Shown piece after piece: positions 25,046 through 35,548 of a DNA stretch of 64,000 bases. The notes under the pieces are model-generated. The model saw only the letters and a program-made list of their open reading frames with translations, searched no databases and was not told where the DNA came from. Both the position numbers and the translations under genes were made by a program. Location: positions 62,001 to 126,000 of the forward strand of contig NZ_JALAMO010000005.1 in assembly GCF_026790065.1 (NCBI RefSeq), written 5' to 3'. Every line of letters starts with the position of its first letter. Within the stretch, counting starts at the first letter, position 1. This stretch comes from Bacillus sp. N13C7. Lineage in GTDB: Bacteria > Bacillota > Bacilli > Bacillales > Bacillaceae.

Positions 25046-25804
25046 CTATAGTGAAATCAAACCTGAGGAAGCAAAGGCACGAATTTGTTTTTCTAGCTGC
25101 TCTTTGTTTTTGTTGAATTGTTTAAAACGATGGCCGTTTGCGCCTGATGGGTGGGGAAAGCCGCGAAGGCAGAAAAACTTCTGGAGACTGTGCTCGCTGA
25201 TCAGTGCTTCACATACTGTTTCGGCTGCTTTTCCAAGCGGAATGAGAAGAGCCGGCCTGGTCATGTTATTAAGCTCCGCAGGGAAGTTGTCAAAAGCATA
25301 GGTGCTTAGGATAGGAGAGCGAGAAATAGCCGGTCTGTATCCGGTATAGTTTTTTAGCTGAATGAAGGCAGGATATTTGATAACGGAAGTGGTATGAAGC
25401 ATATGACGCAAGTCTCCAAAAAGCTGTGAGGCGCATTGAATGCCTAAAGCCTGCGGCAGCCCGCATAAATTCAGCATGTTGATCAGGTTATTCCTCATTG
25501 AACCGGAAAGACCCGCTGCTTTTTTCGTGTCTACTGCCATTTGCTCAAGAGACCGGCCGCGCCGCAGGCTTTCTACGGCGGTTTCGTATGCTGTTTTCAT
25601 TTGAAAAAACCCCGGCGTGATTCCAGCAATTACAATTGCGGCATTATGATTGATATATTCATTATGAGGTGAATAGTAGATGCCAAGTTCATTTTCTTGA
25701 TGGAGACGAAATGAAGAAACGAGTAAATCGGACTTTGTAGGTGATGAAGGAAGAGAATGCAGTTTCTCTGCGAACTCCTTTAAGCAGCGGCGGTTTACAA
25801 TCAT
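25046..25804 (-). CDS. yoxB: YoxB, protein with uracil-DNA-glycosylase-like signatures
   Basis: 252 residues. I know it as YoxB by position (yoaA-yoxB-yoxC-yoxD), and it has no assigned function that I know of. The sequence IVIAGITPGFFQMKTAYETA near residue 60 resembles motif A of uracil-DNA glycosylase (UDG) superfamily proteins (GxTPG/GxDP). The C-terminal CLRGFPHPSGANGHRFKQFN resembles motif B (HPSxxNxHR), and LLIPLGKAAETVCEAL fits the strand between them. So a UDG-like fold is likely, possibly for base excision or another nucleic-acid role. The catalytic Asp/Asn of classic enzymes is not clear. This assignment is inference. Confidence 0.65.
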   Translation of the reverse strand: MIVNRRCLKEFAEKLHSLPSSPTKSDLLVSSFRLHQENELGIYYSPHNEYINHNAAIVIAGITPGFFQMKTAYETAVESLRRGRSLEQMAVDTKKAAGLSGSMRNNLINMLNLCGLPQALGIQCASQLFGDLRHMLHTTSVIKYPAFIQLKNYTGYRPAISRSPILSTYAFDNFPAELNNMTRPALLIPLGKAAETVCEALISEHSLQKFFCLRGFPHPSGANGHRFKQFNKNKEQLEKQIRAFASSGLISL

Positions 25805-25872
25805 GCATAGTCCTCCTTAAAAATGATATCCCATTGTCCATTCTGAACGTAACAAGGGGATATCATTCATCT

Positions 25873-26178
25873 TTATCTGCTATTTAAATGTCCTGCCTTC
25901 CACACCTCTTTGACTGCTTGAGGAACTTCTTTCACTTCAGCTGTAGTTTGTTGAAAAACGGTTTTTTTCATTTGGATATCCTGCTGAATCTTCTTTTGTT
26001 TTTGCGTCAGCAGCTCCGTCTCCGTTTTTAATCCTTCGACTTGTTTTTGCATTGCCTGCGTAACAGAGGTGAGCTTCTTTAGTGCGGGATCTATTTTTTT
26101 CTTGTTTTGAATCACATTAACCCCTAAGATAATGATCGAAATAGCCAATACTGCGATGCTGATATAAACAATAACCAT
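25873..26178 (-). CDS. yoxC: YoxC, DUF948 membrane-anchored coiled-coil protein
   Basis: 101 residues. One N-terminal membrane helix (MVIVYISIAVLAISIIILGV) is followed by a long polar helix rich in Lys, Gln and Glu in heptad spacing (about residues 27-80, including KLTSVTQAMQKQVEGLKTE), the DUF948 pattern. It would sit in the membrane with the coiled coil in the cytoplasm. Function unknown. It lies upstream of yoxB on the same strand with 68 bases between them. It is divergent from yoxD. Confidence 0.8.
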   Translation of the reverse strand: MVIVYISIAVLAISIIILGVNVIQNKKKIDPALKKLTSVTQAMQKQVEGLKTETELLTQKQKKIQQDIQMKKTVFQQTTAEVKEVPQAVKEVWKAGHLNSR

Positions 26179-26327
26179 ATGTTCACTCCTTTTCTTTTGT
26201 CATTACCCTGTTTCCGCTTTTTTAATCAAAGAAAATATGTTTTCACAGTTCGTTTGATTTGCGTATTGGATTTATTGTACTTATAATGTGATATCGTACA
26301 TATGTAAACAAAGAAAGGGTGCTTCAA

Positions 26328-27044
26328 TTGCAAAGTTTACAAAATAAAACTGCACTGATCACAGGAGGGGGCAGAGGGATAGGCCGCGCTACAGCTCTTG
26401 CCCTTGCGAAAGAAGGCGTGAACATTGGGTTAATCGGCCGGACTGCCGCAAACGTTGAAAAAGTGGCTGAAGAGGTTAAAGCACTTGGTGTAAAAGCTGC
26501 TTTTGCCGCTGCAGATGTAAAGGACGCGGACCAGGTTAATCAAGCTGTAGCTCAAGTAAAGGAACAGCTCGGTGATATCGATATCCTCATTAATAATGCT
26601 GGAATCAGCAAATTTGGCGGTTTCTTAGATCTGACAGCTGATGAGTGGGAAGATATTATTCAAGTCAACTTAATGGGTGTGTATCATGTCACTCGTGCGG
26701 TGCTCCCGGAAATGATCGAACGCAAAGCCGGAGATATCATTAATATTTCATCTACAGCGGGCCAAAGAGGAGCTGCTGTGACAAGTGCTTACAGTGCTTC
26801 TAAATTTGCGGTTCTCGGGTTAACAGAGTCTCTTATGCAAGAAGTGAGAAAGCATAATATTAGAGTCAGCGCGTTAACACCAAGCACTGTCGCTAGTGAT
26901 ATGTCTATCGAATTGAACTTAACTGATGGTAATCCAGAAAAGGTTATGCAGCCTGAAGATCTTGCCGAATACATGGTGGCACAACTGAAGTTAGATCCGC
27001 GAATTTTCATCAAAACAGCGGGATTATGGTCAACAAATCCGTAA
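26328..27044 (+). CDS. yoxD: 3-oxoacyl-ACP-reductase-like short-chain dehydrogenase YoxD
   Basis: 238 residues from TTG 26328 ([17 protein letters not shown]), with AAGAAAGGG about 9 bases upstream; a GTG at 26319 lies too close to that site. SDR features: [18 protein letters not shown], the Ser in ISSTAGQRG and the YSASK catalytic Tyr/Lys. It is FabG-like, but it is separate from the fatty-acid synthesis cluster, so the in vivo substrate is unclear. A terminator at 27052-27079 ends it before the replication-terminator region. Confidence 0.88.
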   Translation: MQSLQNKTALITGGGRGIGRATALALAKEGVNIGLIGRTAANVEKVAEEVKALGVKAAFAAADVKDADQVNQAVAQVKEQLGDIDILINNAGISKFGGFLDLTADEWEDIIQVNLMGVYHVTRAVLPEMIERKAGDIINISSTAGQRGAAVTSAYSASKFAVLGLTESLMQEVRKHNIRVSALTPSTVASDMSIELNLTDGNPEKVMQPEDLAEYMVAQLKLDPRIFIKTAGLWSTNP

Positions 27045-27051
27045 AAAGAGA

Positions 27052-27079
27052 AGCCTGTCTTACGACAGGCTATTTTTTA
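27052..27079 (+). terminator. Terminator after yoxD
   Basis: AGCCTGTC (27052-27059) pairs with GACAGGCT (27064-27071), followed by ATTTTTTA. Confidence 0.75.
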
Positions 27080-27176
27080 TTTAAACAGTATCCGCACTGG
27101 CAATGTTTAAAGCCAAAGCTATATATATATTGGAACCTTTTTTACTTGAAGACAACAGTGAAAATCAGTTAAAATA

Positions 27177-27206
27177 GAACTAAATAAACTATGTACCAAA
27201 TGTTCA
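27177..27206 (+). other. Ter element of the rtp pair (left member)
   Basis: ACTAA-N5-CTATGTAC-CAAATGTTCA at 27179-27206 is a B. subtilis-type Ter core that binds two RTP dimers. Together with the inverted copy at 27300-27329 it forms the overlapping fork-trap pair (TerI/TerII) in the rtp promoter region. Confidence 0.9.
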
Positions 27207-27299
27207 CTATATATTTTTATTCCACTCCACTCATAAACAGTAAGCACAAGAATACTGAATAACATATCTTTAATAAAGAGGAAATCAATAGATTAAAAT

Positions 27300-27329
27300 T
27301 GAATATTTAGTACATAGTGTTCTCAGTTG
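27300..27329 (-). other. Ter element of the rtp pair (right member, inverted)
   Basis: On the minus strand it reads ACTGA-N5-CTATGTAC-TAAATATTCA. It is opposite in orientation to the left member and ends about 22 bases before the rtp start, so bound RTP can also repress rtp transcription. Confidence 0.9.
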
Positions 27330-27350
27330 ACAGAAAAAGGAGTGCATATG

Positions 27351-27719
27351 ATGAAAGAAGAAAAAAGAAGTTCAACTGGTTTTTTAGTTAAACAACGCGC
27401 ATTTTTGAAGCTTTATATGATAACAATGACAGAGCAAGAGAGACTCTACGGATTAAAGCTGCTTGAAGTGCTCCGGTCTGAATTTAAAGAGATTGGCTTT
27501 AAACCAAATCATACAGAAGTATATCGGTCTTTGCATGAGCTTCTTGATGACGGGATATTAAAGCAGATCAAAGTAAAAAAAGAAGGGGCTAAGCTCCAGG
27601 AAGTCGTCCTTTATCAATTTAAAGATTACGAAGCTGCCAAACTATATAAAAAACAGCTGAAGGTTGAGCTGGACCGCTGTAAAAAACTCATTGAAAAAGC
27701 GCTATCAGATAACTTTTGA
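27351..27719 (+). CDS. rtp: Replication terminator protein RTP
   Basis: 122 residues from ATG 27351 (MKEEKRSSTGFLVKQRA) with AAAAAGGAG 6 bases upstream; a longer frame from 27327 lacks a ribosome site. The winged-helix DNA-binding fold is recognisable in NHTEVYRSLHELLDDGILKQ and the wing region that follows (IKVKKEGAKLQEVVLYQ), with the C-terminal dimerisation helix KKQLKVELDRCKKLIEKAL. Length equals that of B. subtilis RTP. It binds Ter sites as paired dimers and arrests the DnaB-driven fork from one side. The two inverted Ter elements directly upstream give autorepression. Confidence 0.97.
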   Translation: MKEEKRSSTGFLVKQRAFLKLYMITMTEQERLYGLKLLEVLRSEFKEIGFKPNHTEVYRSLHELLDDGILKQIKVKKEGAKLQEVVLYQFKDYEAAKLYKKQLKVELDRCKKLIEKALSDNF

Positions 27720-27724
27720 TATGA

Positions 27725-27760
27725 ACAAACACTCGGCCCAGCAGCGGTTTCGGGTGTTTT
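27725..27760 (+). terminator. Weak terminator after rtp
   Basis: AACAC and GTGTT with further partial pairing, followed by TTAT. The stem is imperfect. Confidence 0.35.
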
Positions 27761-27822
27761 ATGCTTTTCATTACACATATTTGTCGAAACGTAACAATAC
27801 AAATCAATAATGACGTTCAAAC

Positions 27823-27850
27823 TTGACATCATTTCCTCACGTGGTAACAT
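27823..27850 (+). promoter_or_regulatory. Promoter of proHJ
   Basis: TTGACA (27823-27828), a 16-base spacer, TAACAT (27845-27850). proHJ is known to be osmotically induced; the consensus -35 and poor -10 are what the sequence shows. Confidence 0.6.
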
Positions 27851-27865
27851 TTTAAACGTGTGAAA

Positions 27866-28759
27866 ATGCGAACAAAAAAGCGAACAAAGGAGATGTTACC
27901 GATCTTTGATCAAAAGAAAGTAGCCTTTATAGGAGCAGGATCTATGGCGGAAGGAATGGTATCAGGTATCGTCCGCGCCAACAAAATCCCAAAACAGAAC
28001 ATCTGCGTTACAAACCGCAGCAATACAGAGCGATTAACTGAACTTGAACTTCAATATGGAATCAAAGGTGTTGCGCCAAATGAATTATGTATTGAAGACA
28101 TGGATGTGCTCATTTTGGCAATGAAGCCAAAAGACGCCGAAAACGCTCTGTCATCCCTAAAATCACGTATTCAACCCCATCAATTAATATTGTCGGTCCT
28201 TGCCGGCATAACCACCTCTTTTATTGAACAATCATTGCTTCATGAACAGCCGGTTGTCAGAGTAATGCCCAACACATCCAGTATGATCGGCGCTTCTGCA
28301 ACGGCCATTGCACTTGGCAAGTATGTGTCAAATGACATGCAAAAGCTGGCCGAAGCATTGCTCGGATGCATGGGTGAAGTCTATACAATCCAAGAAAATC
28401 AAATGGACATTTTCACCGGAATTGCCGGAAGCGGCCCCGCGTATTTTTATTATTTAATGGAATTCATTGAGAAGACAGCAGAGGAAGCTGGCCTTGATAA
28501 ACAGTTATCTCGAAGCATCGGCGCACAGACGCTTTTGGGCGCCGCAAAGATGCTCATGGAAACAGGAGAACAGCCTGAAGTTTTAAGAGACAATATCACG
28601 TCACCGAACGGAACGACTGCTGCCGGGCTGCAAGCCTTGAAAAAGTGCGGCGGAGGAGAAGCGATTTCTCAAGCGATTAAGCATGCGGCTAAGCGTTCCA
28701 AGGAAATCAGCGATGATATCGAAAAAACAGCAGCCCCGCTATCAGGAGTGATAAAGTGA
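27866..28759 (+). CDS. proH: Pyrroline-5-carboxylate reductase (osmostress) ProH
   Basis: 297 residues if begun at ATG 27866; no clear ribosome site precedes it, while the ATG at 27893 directly abuts AAAGGAG, so the start is not firm. The Rossmann motif KVAFIGAGSMAEGMVSG, ILAMKPKDAENAL, VVRVMPNTSSMIGASATAIA and the C-terminal GIAGSGPAYFYYLMEF and LLGAAKMLMETGEQP are typical P5C reductase segments. It converts pyrroline-5-carboxylate to proline with NAD(P)H as the last step of the osmostress proline route. It overlaps proJ by four bases (GTGA), so the two are translationally coupled. Confidence 0.92.
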   Translation: MRTKKRTKEMLPIFDQKKVAFIGAGSMAEGMVSGIVRANKIPKQNICVTNRSNTERLTELELQYGIKGVAPNELCIEDMDVLILAMKPKDAENALSSLKSRIQPHQLILSVLAGITTSFIEQSLLHEQPVVRVMPNTSSMIGASATAIALGKYVSNDMQKLAEALLGCMGEVYTIQENQMDIFTGIAGSGPAYFYYLMEFIEKTAEEAGLDKQLSRSIGAQTLLGAAKMLMETGEQPEVLRDNITSPNGTTAAGLQALKKCGGGEAISQAIKHAAKRSKEISDDIEKTAAPLSGVIK

Positions 28760-29871
28760 CGCCTGAAACAAACGTGAAAAGAGTCGTTGTGAAGATTGGA
28801 AGCAGTTCGTTAACAAGTCTTCATGGGGAAATCAGCATTCGAAAGTTAGAAGCATTGGTTGACCAAATCGTCAAACTCAAAGACGCCGGCTATGAAGTGA
28901 TTTTGGTTTCCTCTGGCGCAGTGGCGGCAGGATATCGGAAGCTCGGATTTATCCAAAGACCCGAGAAGCTTCCCGAAAAACAAGCATCAGCTTCAATCGG
29001 CCAGGGCCTTCTCATGGAAGCTTATTCAAAGCTGTTTTTAGCACACGGGTATGTTGCATCCCAAATTTTAATTACGAGAAGCGATTTTTCTGATGAATAC
29101 CGATATAACAATGTGCGGAATACAATGAATGTACTGCTCGAACGCGGCATCATCCCGATCATAAACGAAAATGATACAGTTACTGTCAATCGGCTCAAGT
29201 TTGGTGACAATGATACGCTCGCAGCGAAAGTCGCGGGGCTCATTGATTCGGATATGCTTGTCATTTTATCAGATATAGACGGACTATATGACGGCAATCC
29301 GCGCACAAATCCAGAAGCGAAAATGATACAGCGGGTGAGTGAGATAACGCCTGACATTGAAGCGTGCGCGGGTGACACTGGCAGCGGCGTTGGTACCGGC
29401 GGCATGCGCTCTAAACTTGATGCGTTTAAAATCGTAATGGCATCTGGCATTAAAGGATTTCTTGGTCAGGCAGATGTCAGCGACATTTTATTTCAAGCTG
29501 TTCATGAAGAGGCGAAAGGCACCTATTTTGAAGCAGAGGGAACACTTTCATTGAACCATAAGGAGCAGTGGATCGTTTTTAATTCCGGGCCTGAAGGTGA
29601 AATTATTGTATCAGATGGTTATTCACGAGAAATAACAAACGGCCAATCGAGTTTGTATCTGGACGGTGTACAGGAGATTAAAGGAAGTTTCAAAAGCGGA
29701 TCTGTTGTTAGGCTGATCGATGCACAAGGAATAGAAATCGGACTCGGAATCGTCAATTATTCTTCTGTACAGCTTCAAGAACCCGATAAGAAAAAAGAGC
29801 TGATCAAAAAAGCCGTAATTGATCAGGAAGCATTTGTATGCCATGTGGATTTATCCTTGCCTGTATATTAA
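28756..29871 (+). CDS. proJ: Glutamate 5-kinase (osmostress) ProJ
   Basis: 371 residues, starting at GTG 28756 inside the proH stop (GTGA overlap). The amino-acid-kinase domain has VVVKIGSSSLTS at the start, VSSGAVAAGYRKLG, INENDTVTVNRLKFGDNDTLAAKVA and GTGGMRSKLDAFKI. A C-terminal PUA domain (about residues 275-371) includes KGSFKSGSVVRLIDAQG. It phosphorylates glutamate to start proline synthesis, and with ProA (elsewhere) and ProH makes proline as a compatible solute. A strong terminator follows, shared with the convergent gltC. Confidence 0.93.
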   Translation: MTPETNVKRVVVKIGSSSLTSLHGEISIRKLEALVDQIVKLKDAGYEVILVSSGAVAAGYRKLGFIQRPEKLPEKQASASIGQGLLMEAYSKLFLAHGYVASQILITRSDFSDEYRYNNVRNTMNVLLERGIIPIINENDTVTVNRLKFGDNDTLAAKVAGLIDSDMLVILSDIDGLYDGNPRTNPEAKMIQRVSEITPDIEACAGDTGSGVGTGGMRSKLDAFKIVMASGIKGFLGQADVSDILFQAVHEEAKGTYFEAEGTLSLNHKEQWIVFNSGPEGEIIVSDGYSREITNGQSSLYLDGVQEIKGSFKSGSVVRLIDAQGIEIGLGIVNYSSVQLQEPDKKKELIKKAVIDQEAFVCHVDLSLPVY

Positions 29872-29883
29872 TTTTCAGCAAAA

Positions 29884-29919
29884 AACCCGAGCTTCTAGAA
29901 GGAAGCCCGGGTTCGTTTT
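29884..29919. terminator. Bidirectional terminator between proJ and gltC
   Basis: AACCCGAGCTTC pairs with GAAGCCCGGGTT around a short loop, with a T-run on the plus side and an A-run on the other. Confidence 0.75.
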
Positions 29920-29920
29920 T

Positions 29921-30823
29921 TTATTGATACTGCTCCAGCTTAGAAAAGAATTGAATGACAAACTCATAAAAGTCATTCGCAGAAGGAGCAAGCTCTCTGT
30001 TTTTCGGTTTAATGATTCCGACAGTCCGTTTCACTTGAGGGAACTCAATTGGGATTTTTACAGTAAAACGAGGTGTCGTCTCAGCAAACGTGCTTTCGGG
30101 CAGAAGGGTAACGCCCATTCCCGCGGACACCAATCCTTTAATCGCATCCAAATCCTCACCCTCCGTAGAAACGAGAGGAGCAAAGCCGGCTTGTTTGCAA
30201 GCATCAATTGCCATTTTTCTAAGGACAAATCCTTCCGGGAACAATACAAATTGATCGTTGCGCAAGTCGATTAAATGAACCGTTTTCTGTTTGGCAAGCG
30301 GATGATTTAAGGGAACAAGCGCGTAAATTTTTTCTGTGAATAAAATGTTCCCTGTTATGTCTGGAAAATTCGTTGGCACCGGTCCTAATAAGGCCAAATC
30401 AATATCGCGGCTTCTGACAGCTTCAATCAGAAATTTATAGGATCCTTGACGCAGCAAAAATTCGACGTGCGGGTATTCTTCTTTAAATGCTGAAATCACA
30501 GTCGGCAAAAGCTGGCTGGCAAGGCTTGTAGGAAAGCCAATCTTAACCGTTCCGCGATGCGGGTCTAGATACTCATCAATTTGTTCTTTCGCATAATCGA
30601 TGGCTTTCATCGCTGTTTTCACATGAATTAAAAATTCTTTACCGATTGGCGTAAGTTTGATATTTCTCCCTTCACGTTCAAATAAAGTCACATTTAGTTC
30701 TTCTTCAAGATTTGCAATTTGTCTGCTGATTGCTGATTGGGCCACATGCAAATGATCGGCGGCTTCTGAAACGTGTTCTCTATCAGCCACCTCCATAAAA
30801 TAACGCAGTTGGCGTAGCTCCAT
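29921..30823 (-). CDS. gltC: LysR-type activator of gltAB, GltC
   Basis: 300 residues. The N-terminal helix-turn-helix MELRQLRYFMEVADREHVSE with AADHLHVAQSAISRQIANLE is the LysR pattern. The effector domain begins with GTVKIGFPTSLASQLLPTVI, and VSAGMGVTLLPESTF is near the end. GltC activates gltAB in response to 2-oxoglutarate and is inhibited by glutamate, in contact with glutamate dehydrogenase RocG. It is divergent from gltA and separated by 146 bases that hold a dyad typical of its binding box. Confidence 0.95.
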   Translation of the reverse strand: MELRQLRYFMEVADREHVSEAADHLHVAQSAISRQIANLEEELNVTLFEREGRNIKLTPIGKEFLIHVKTAMKAIDYAKEQIDEYLDPHRGTVKIGFPTSLASQLLPTVISAFKEEYPHVEFLLRQGSYKFLIEAVRSRDIDLALLGPVPTNFPDITGNILFTEKIYALVPLNHPLAKQKTVHLIDLRNDQFVLFPEGFVLRKMAIDACKQAGFAPLVSTEGEDLDAIKGLVSAGMGVTLLPESTFAETTPRFTVKIPIEFPQVKRTVGIIKPKNRELAPSANDFYEFVIQFFSKLEQYQ

Positions 30824-30842
30824 ATTTGTCTCACATCCATCT

Positions 30843-30857
30843 ATCTCATTTTGAGAT
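30843..30857. promoter_or_regulatory. GltC box I (T-N11-A dyad)
   Basis: ATCTCATTTTGAGAT is a perfect palindrome with the T-N11-A arrangement recognised by LysR proteins. It lies just upstream of gltC in the shared promoter region, where box I of GltC is known. Confidence 0.75.
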
Positions 30858-30969
30858 TCTTTTGATCTAAATTATATATTGTTTATATCGTTTTGAAAAC
30901 CTACAATAAACATAGAGTTGTTAGATTTTATGACCGGTATTATCGGAAATTGATCGGGGGAGAGGAATT

Positions 30970-33900
30970 ATGACGTACAATCAAATGCCAAAAGCTCAAG
31001 GTCTCTACCGTCCTGAATTTGAACATGATGCATGCGGAATCGGCCTATATGCGCACTTAAAGGGCAAGGCGACACATGACATCGTCAAACAAGGGCTTAA
31101 GATGCTTTGCCAGCTAGACCACAGAGGAGGCCAAGGCAGTGACCCGGATACAGGAGACGGAGCCGGCTTACTGGTTCAAATCCCTGATGCTTTCTTTAGG
31201 AAAGAGTGCAAAGACATCAATCTGCCGGAAAAAGGGCATTACGGGGTAGGAATGGTCTTTTTCTCACAGAAGGAAGAGGAAAGAAAAAAAATTGAAAAGC
31301 AAATCAATGCACTGATTGAACAAGAAGGCCAAGTCGTTCTTGGATGGAGAACTGTACCTGTAAATGTCGGAAAAATCGGAACAGTGGCACAGAAAAGCTG
31401 CCCGTTTGTCCGTCAGGTATTTATCGGTGCAAGTTCTGATTTGAAGGACAATTTGTCTTTTGAACGAAAATTGTATGTCATTCGTAAACAGGCTGAAAAC
31501 TGGGGAGTAACGGAGGGTCTTGATTTTTATTTTGCCAGTCTTTCAAGCCAGACCATTGTGTATAAAGGCCTTTTAACACCTGAGCAAGTTGATGCGTTTT
31601 ATTCGGATCTGCAAGATGAAGCATTCGTTTCTGCTTTTGCACTTGTACATTCACGCTTCAGCACCAACACATTCCCTACATGGGAAAGAGCGCATCCAAA
31701 CCGTTATTTGGTTCACAACGGTGAAATCAATACCCTTCGCGGAAACATCAACTGGATGAGAGCCCGTGAGCAGCAATTTGTATCTGAAAGCTTCGGGGAG
31801 GACCTGAACAAGATTTTGCCGATACTAAACGCTGACGGCAGTGACTCTTCCATTTTGGATAACGCATTTGAGTTTTTCGTGATGGCTGGACGCAAACCGG
31901 CCCATACTGCAATGATGCTCATTCCTGAGCCGTGGACGGAAAATACGCATATGTCCAAAGAAAAAAGAGCGTTCTACGAGTATCATAGTTCCTTAATGGA
32001 GCCTTGGGACGGACCGACAGCCATTTCATTTACTGACGGAAAACAAATCGGTGCGATCCTTGACCGGAATGGTCTCCGTCCGGCACGTTACTACGTAACA
32101 AAAGATGATTATATTATTTTTTCATCTGAAGTAGGCGTTATTGAAGTTGAACAGGAGAACGTTTTATATAAAAACCGGCTTGAACCGGGGAAAATGCTTT
32201 TAATCGATCTGGAAGAAGGCCGAATTATTTCTGATGAAGAAGTCAAAACACAAATTGCAACCGAATACCCGTATCAAAAGTGGCTTGAAGAAGAGCTTGT
32301 CCAAGTGAATCCTGATCCGGAATCAAGAGAGGAAGAACAGTTTGCAGATCTCCTCACTCGCCAGAAAGCATTCGGATACACATACGAGGATATCCAAAAA
32401 TATTTAATTCCTGTTATTAAAGAAGGCAAAGATCCTCTCGGTTCAATGGGAAATGACGCGCCGCTTGCTGTTTTGTCAGACCGCGCGCAATCGCTGTTTA
32501 ACTACTTTAAGCAGCTGTTTGCCCAAGTAACAAACCCGCCAATCGACGCGATTCGTGAGCAGCTTGTGACATCTACAATGACCTGGCTCGGTGCAGAAGG
32601 CGATCTTCTTCACCCGAGTGAGCGAAACGTTCGCCGGATTAAACTGTATACACCTGTATTATCCAATGAACAATTTTACGCATTGAAAACGATTGTTCAT
32701 CCTGATTTAAAAAGCCAAAAAATCGATGTGCTGTTTTCAGAGGATCTTGAACGCGGATTAAAGGACATGTTCACACAGGCAGAAAAAGCCATCAGTCAAG
32801 GTGTAAGCCTGTTAATTTTATCAGACAAAAAGATGAACGAACGCCTGACACCAATTCCGCCGCTTCTGGCAGTCAGCGCACTGCATCAGCATTTAATCCG
32901 CAAAGGTCTGCGTACAAAAGTCAGCATTATTGTGGAATCAGGAGAAGCACGTGAAGTGCACCACTTTGCAGCATTAATCGGTTATGGCGCGGATGCGATT
33001 AATCCGTATCTCGCTTATGCGACCTACAAACAGGAAATTGATGAAGGCCGCTTGGATATCAGCTATGAAGAAGCCGTCAGCAAATATGGAAAAAGCATTA
33101 CTGAAGGTGTTGTAAAAGTCATGTCCAAGATGGGGATTTCAACTGTACAAAGCTACAGAGGCGCCCAAATCTTTGAGGCAGTTGGAATCAGCCAAGATGT
33201 GATTGACCGTTATTTCACTGGAACTGCATCACAGCTCGGCGGCATCGATTTGGACACCATTGCAGAAGAGGCCCAGCGCCGCCACCGGGAAGCGTATCAG
33301 GATGATTTCAGCAAAACGCTTGAACCGGGAAGTGACTTCCAATGGAGAAACGGCGGAGAGCATCACGCGTTTAACCCGAAAACAATTCACACCCTACAAT
33401 GGGCGTGCCGAAGAAATGATTACACCCTGTTTAAACAATATACAAAAGCGGCAGATGAAGAACGCATCGGATTTTTACGGAACTTGTTCGCATTTGACGG
33501 AGACCGCAAGCCTCTGAAATTGGAGGAAGTTGAATCTGCTGAATCGATTGTCAAACGCTTTAAAACGGGTGCAATGTCATTTGGATCCTTAAGTAAGGAA
33601 GCGCACGAAGCTTTAGCGATCGCAATGAACCGTCTTGGCGGAAAAAGCAACAGCGGTGAGGGCGGAGAAGATCCAAAACGCTTTGTTCCAGATGAGAACG
33701 GCGATGATAGAAGAAGTGCGATCAAGCAAATTGCATCCGGCCGTTTCGGTGTCAAAAGCCATTACCTTGTCAATGCAGATGAGCTGCAGATTAAAATGGC
33801 GCAGGGCGCTAAGCCGGGTGAGGGCGGCCAGCTGCCTGGCAACAAGGTATATCCTTGGGTTGCCGATGTCCGCGGGTCAACGCCAGGTGTTGGATTAATC

Positions 33901-35532
33901 TCACCTCCGCCTCACCATGACATTTATTCAATTGAGGATTTAGCACAACTGATCCACGATTTGAAAAATGCCAACCGCGACGCAAGAATCAGCGTAAAGC
34001 TGGTATCAAAAGCAGGCGTAGGCACAATTGCTGCAGGTGTTGCCAAAGCGACTGCAGATGTCATTGTGATCAGCGGCTACGATGGAGGTACAGGCGCTTC
34101 TCCGAAAACCAGTATTAAACATACAGGGCTTCCGTGGGAGCTTGGCCTCGCAGAAGCACATCAAACATTAATGCTGAACGGACTTCGCGACCGTGTTGTA
34201 TTAGAAACAGACGGAAAGCTCATGACGGGCAGGGACGTTGTGATGGCTGCCTTGCTCGGAGCTGAAGAATTCGGTTTCGCAACGGCTCCGCTAGTTGTAC
34301 TCGGCTGTGTCATGATGCGTGCCTGCCATTTGGATACATGCCCTGTAGGGGTAGCGACACAAAATCCGGAGCTTCGCAAAAAGTTCATGGGAGATCCTGA
34401 CCATATTGTGAACTATATGCTGTTCATTGCCGAAGAAGTTCGTGAGTATATGGCAGCGTTAGGCTTCAAGACATTTGATGAAATGATCGGCCGCACTGAC
34501 GTACTTCATGTGAGTGAACGGGCGAAGGGGCACTGGAAAGCAAGCCAGCTTGATTTGTCTACACTTCTTTATCAGCCTGAAGGCGTACGGACATTCCAGT
34601 CGCCGCAAAATCATAAAATTGATCAATCACTAGATATCACAGCGATTCTCCCGGCCGTACAAGAAGCCATCGAATCTGGAAAAGAGGCTGATATTTCAAT
34701 CAAAATCAACAATACAAACCGTGTAGCCGGAACGATAACGGGAAGTGAAATTTCGAAACGCTACGGAGAAGAAGGGCTTCCGGAGGATACGATCAAGCTG
34801 CAATTTACCGGATCAGCCGGACAAAGCTTTGGAGCTTTCGTTCCTAAAGGGATGACGCTTTATTTGGACGGAGACTCAAATGATTATGTCGGAAAAGGGC
34901 TTTCTGGCGGAAAAATCATCGTCAAGTCACCAGAAGGATTCAACTCTGATTCGGATGACAACGTCATTATCGGTAACGTTGCTTTCTACGGCGCGACAAG
35001 CGGAGAAGCATATATTAACGGACGTGCGGGTGAACGCTTTGCCGTTCGGAACAGCGGTGTGAATGTAGTGGTAGAAGGCATCGGCGACCACGGCTGTGAA
35101 TACATGACAGGGGGCAGCGTTGTCGTTCTCGGTGATGTAGGCAAAAACTTTGCTGCAGGTATGTCCGGCGGAATCGCTTATGTTCTGGCCGAAGATGTAA
35201 AAGCGTTTAAACGCAAATGCAACCTTGAAATGATTTTATTTGAATCATTAGAGGATGAGAAAGAAATCGAACAAATTAAAGCAATGCTTGAAAAACATGC
35301 TGGGTATACAAACAGCCAAAAAGCACAAGACCTGCTTGATCAGTGGGAAGACAGCGTGAAAAAATTTGTCAAAATCATTCCGAAAAACTATAAACTAATG
35401 CTCGCAAGCATCGAAGAGCAAAAAGCTGCAGGCTTATCAGATGAAGAAGCTGTCATGTTCGCATTTGAAGCAAACACGAAGCCAAAGCAGAAAACAGCAT
35501 CATCGGGACAAAAACAAGCGGTAGTACAGTAA
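30970..35532 (+). CDS. gltA: Glutamate synthase, large subunit
   Basis: 1520 residues, full length for the bacterial alpha subunit. After a short propeptide, Cys22 ([13 protein letters not shown]) becomes the N-terminal nucleophile of the class II amidotransferase domain ([31 protein letters not shown]). The FMN/synthase domain has [35 protein letters not shown] and the 3Fe-4S ligands [19 protein letters not shown]. The C-terminal beta-helix has [17 protein letters not shown]. It makes two glutamates from glutamine and 2-oxoglutarate with electrons from the small subunit. It is activated by GltC upstream. gltB follows after 16 bases. Confidence 0.97.
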   Translation: MTYNQMPKAQGLYRPEFEHDACGIGLYAHLKGKATHDIVKQGLKMLCQLDHRGGQGSDPDTGDGAGLLVQIPDAFFRKECKDINLPEKGHYGVGMVFFSQKEEERKKIEKQINALIEQEGQVVLGWRTVPVNVGKIGTVAQKSCPFVRQVFIGASSDLKDNLSFERKLYVIRKQAENWGVTEGLDFYFASLSSQTIVYKGLLTPEQVDAFYSDLQDEAFVSAFALVHSRFSTNTFPTWERAHPNRYLVHNGEINTLRGNINWMRAREQQFVSESFGEDLNKILPILNADGSDSSILDNAFEFFVMAGRKPAHTAMMLIPEPWTENTHMSKEKRAFYEYHSSLMEPWDGPTAISFTDGKQIGAILDRNGLRPARYYVTKDDYIIFSSEVGVIEVEQENVLYKNRLEPGKMLLIDLEEGRIISDEEVKTQIATEYPYQKWLEEELVQVNPDPESREEEQFADLLTRQKAFGYTYEDIQKYLIPVIKEGKDPLGSMGNDAPLAVLSDRAQSLFNYFKQLFAQVTNPPIDAIREQLVTSTMTWLGAEGDLLHPSERNVRRIKLYTPVLSNEQFYALKTIVHPDLKSQKIDVLFSEDLERGLKDMFTQAEKAISQGVSLLILSDKKMNERLTPIPPLLAVSALHQHLIRKGLRTKVSIIVESGEAREVHHFAALIGYGADAINPYLAYATYKQEIDEGRLDISYEEAVSKYGKSITEGVVKVMSKMGISTVQSYRGAQIFEAVGISQDVIDRYFTGTASQLGGIDLDTIAEEAQRRHREAYQDDFSKTLEPGSDFQWRNGGEHHAFNPKTIHTLQWACRRNDYTLFKQYTKAADEERIGFLRNLFAFDGDRKPLKLEEVESAESIVKRFKTGAMSFGSLSKEAHEALAIAMNRLGGKSNSGEGGEDPKRFVPDENGDDRRSAIKQIASGRFGVKSHYLVNADELQIKMAQGAKPGEGGQLPGNKVYPWVADVRGSTPGVGLISPPPHHDIYSIEDLAQLIHDLKNANRDARISVKLVSKAGVGTIAAGVAKATADVIVISGYDGGTGASPKTSIKHTGLPWELGLAEAHQTLMLNGLRDRVVLETDGKLMTGRDVVMAALLGAEEFGFATAPLVVLGCVMMRACHLDTCPVGVATQNPELRKKFMGDPDHIVNYMLFIAEEVREYMAALGFKTFDEMIGRTDVLHVSERAKGHWKASQLDLSTLLYQPEGVRTFQSPQNHKIDQSLDITAILPAVQEAIESGKEADISIKINNTNRVAGTITGSEISKRYGEEGLPEDTIKLQFTGSAGQSFGAFVPKGMTLYLDGDSNDYVGKGLSGGKIIVKSPEGFNSDSDDNVIIGNVAFYGATSGEAYINGRAGERFAVRNSGVNVVVEGIGDHGCEYMTGGSVVVLGDVGKNFAAGMSGGIAYVLAEDVKAFKRKCNLEMILFESLEDEKEIEQIKAMLEKHAGYTNSQKAQDLLDQWEDSVKKFVKIIPKNYKLMLASIEEQKAAGLSDEEAVMFAFEANTKPKQKTASSGQKQAVVQ

Positions 35533-35548
35533 GGAAGGGGAGAGGAAC

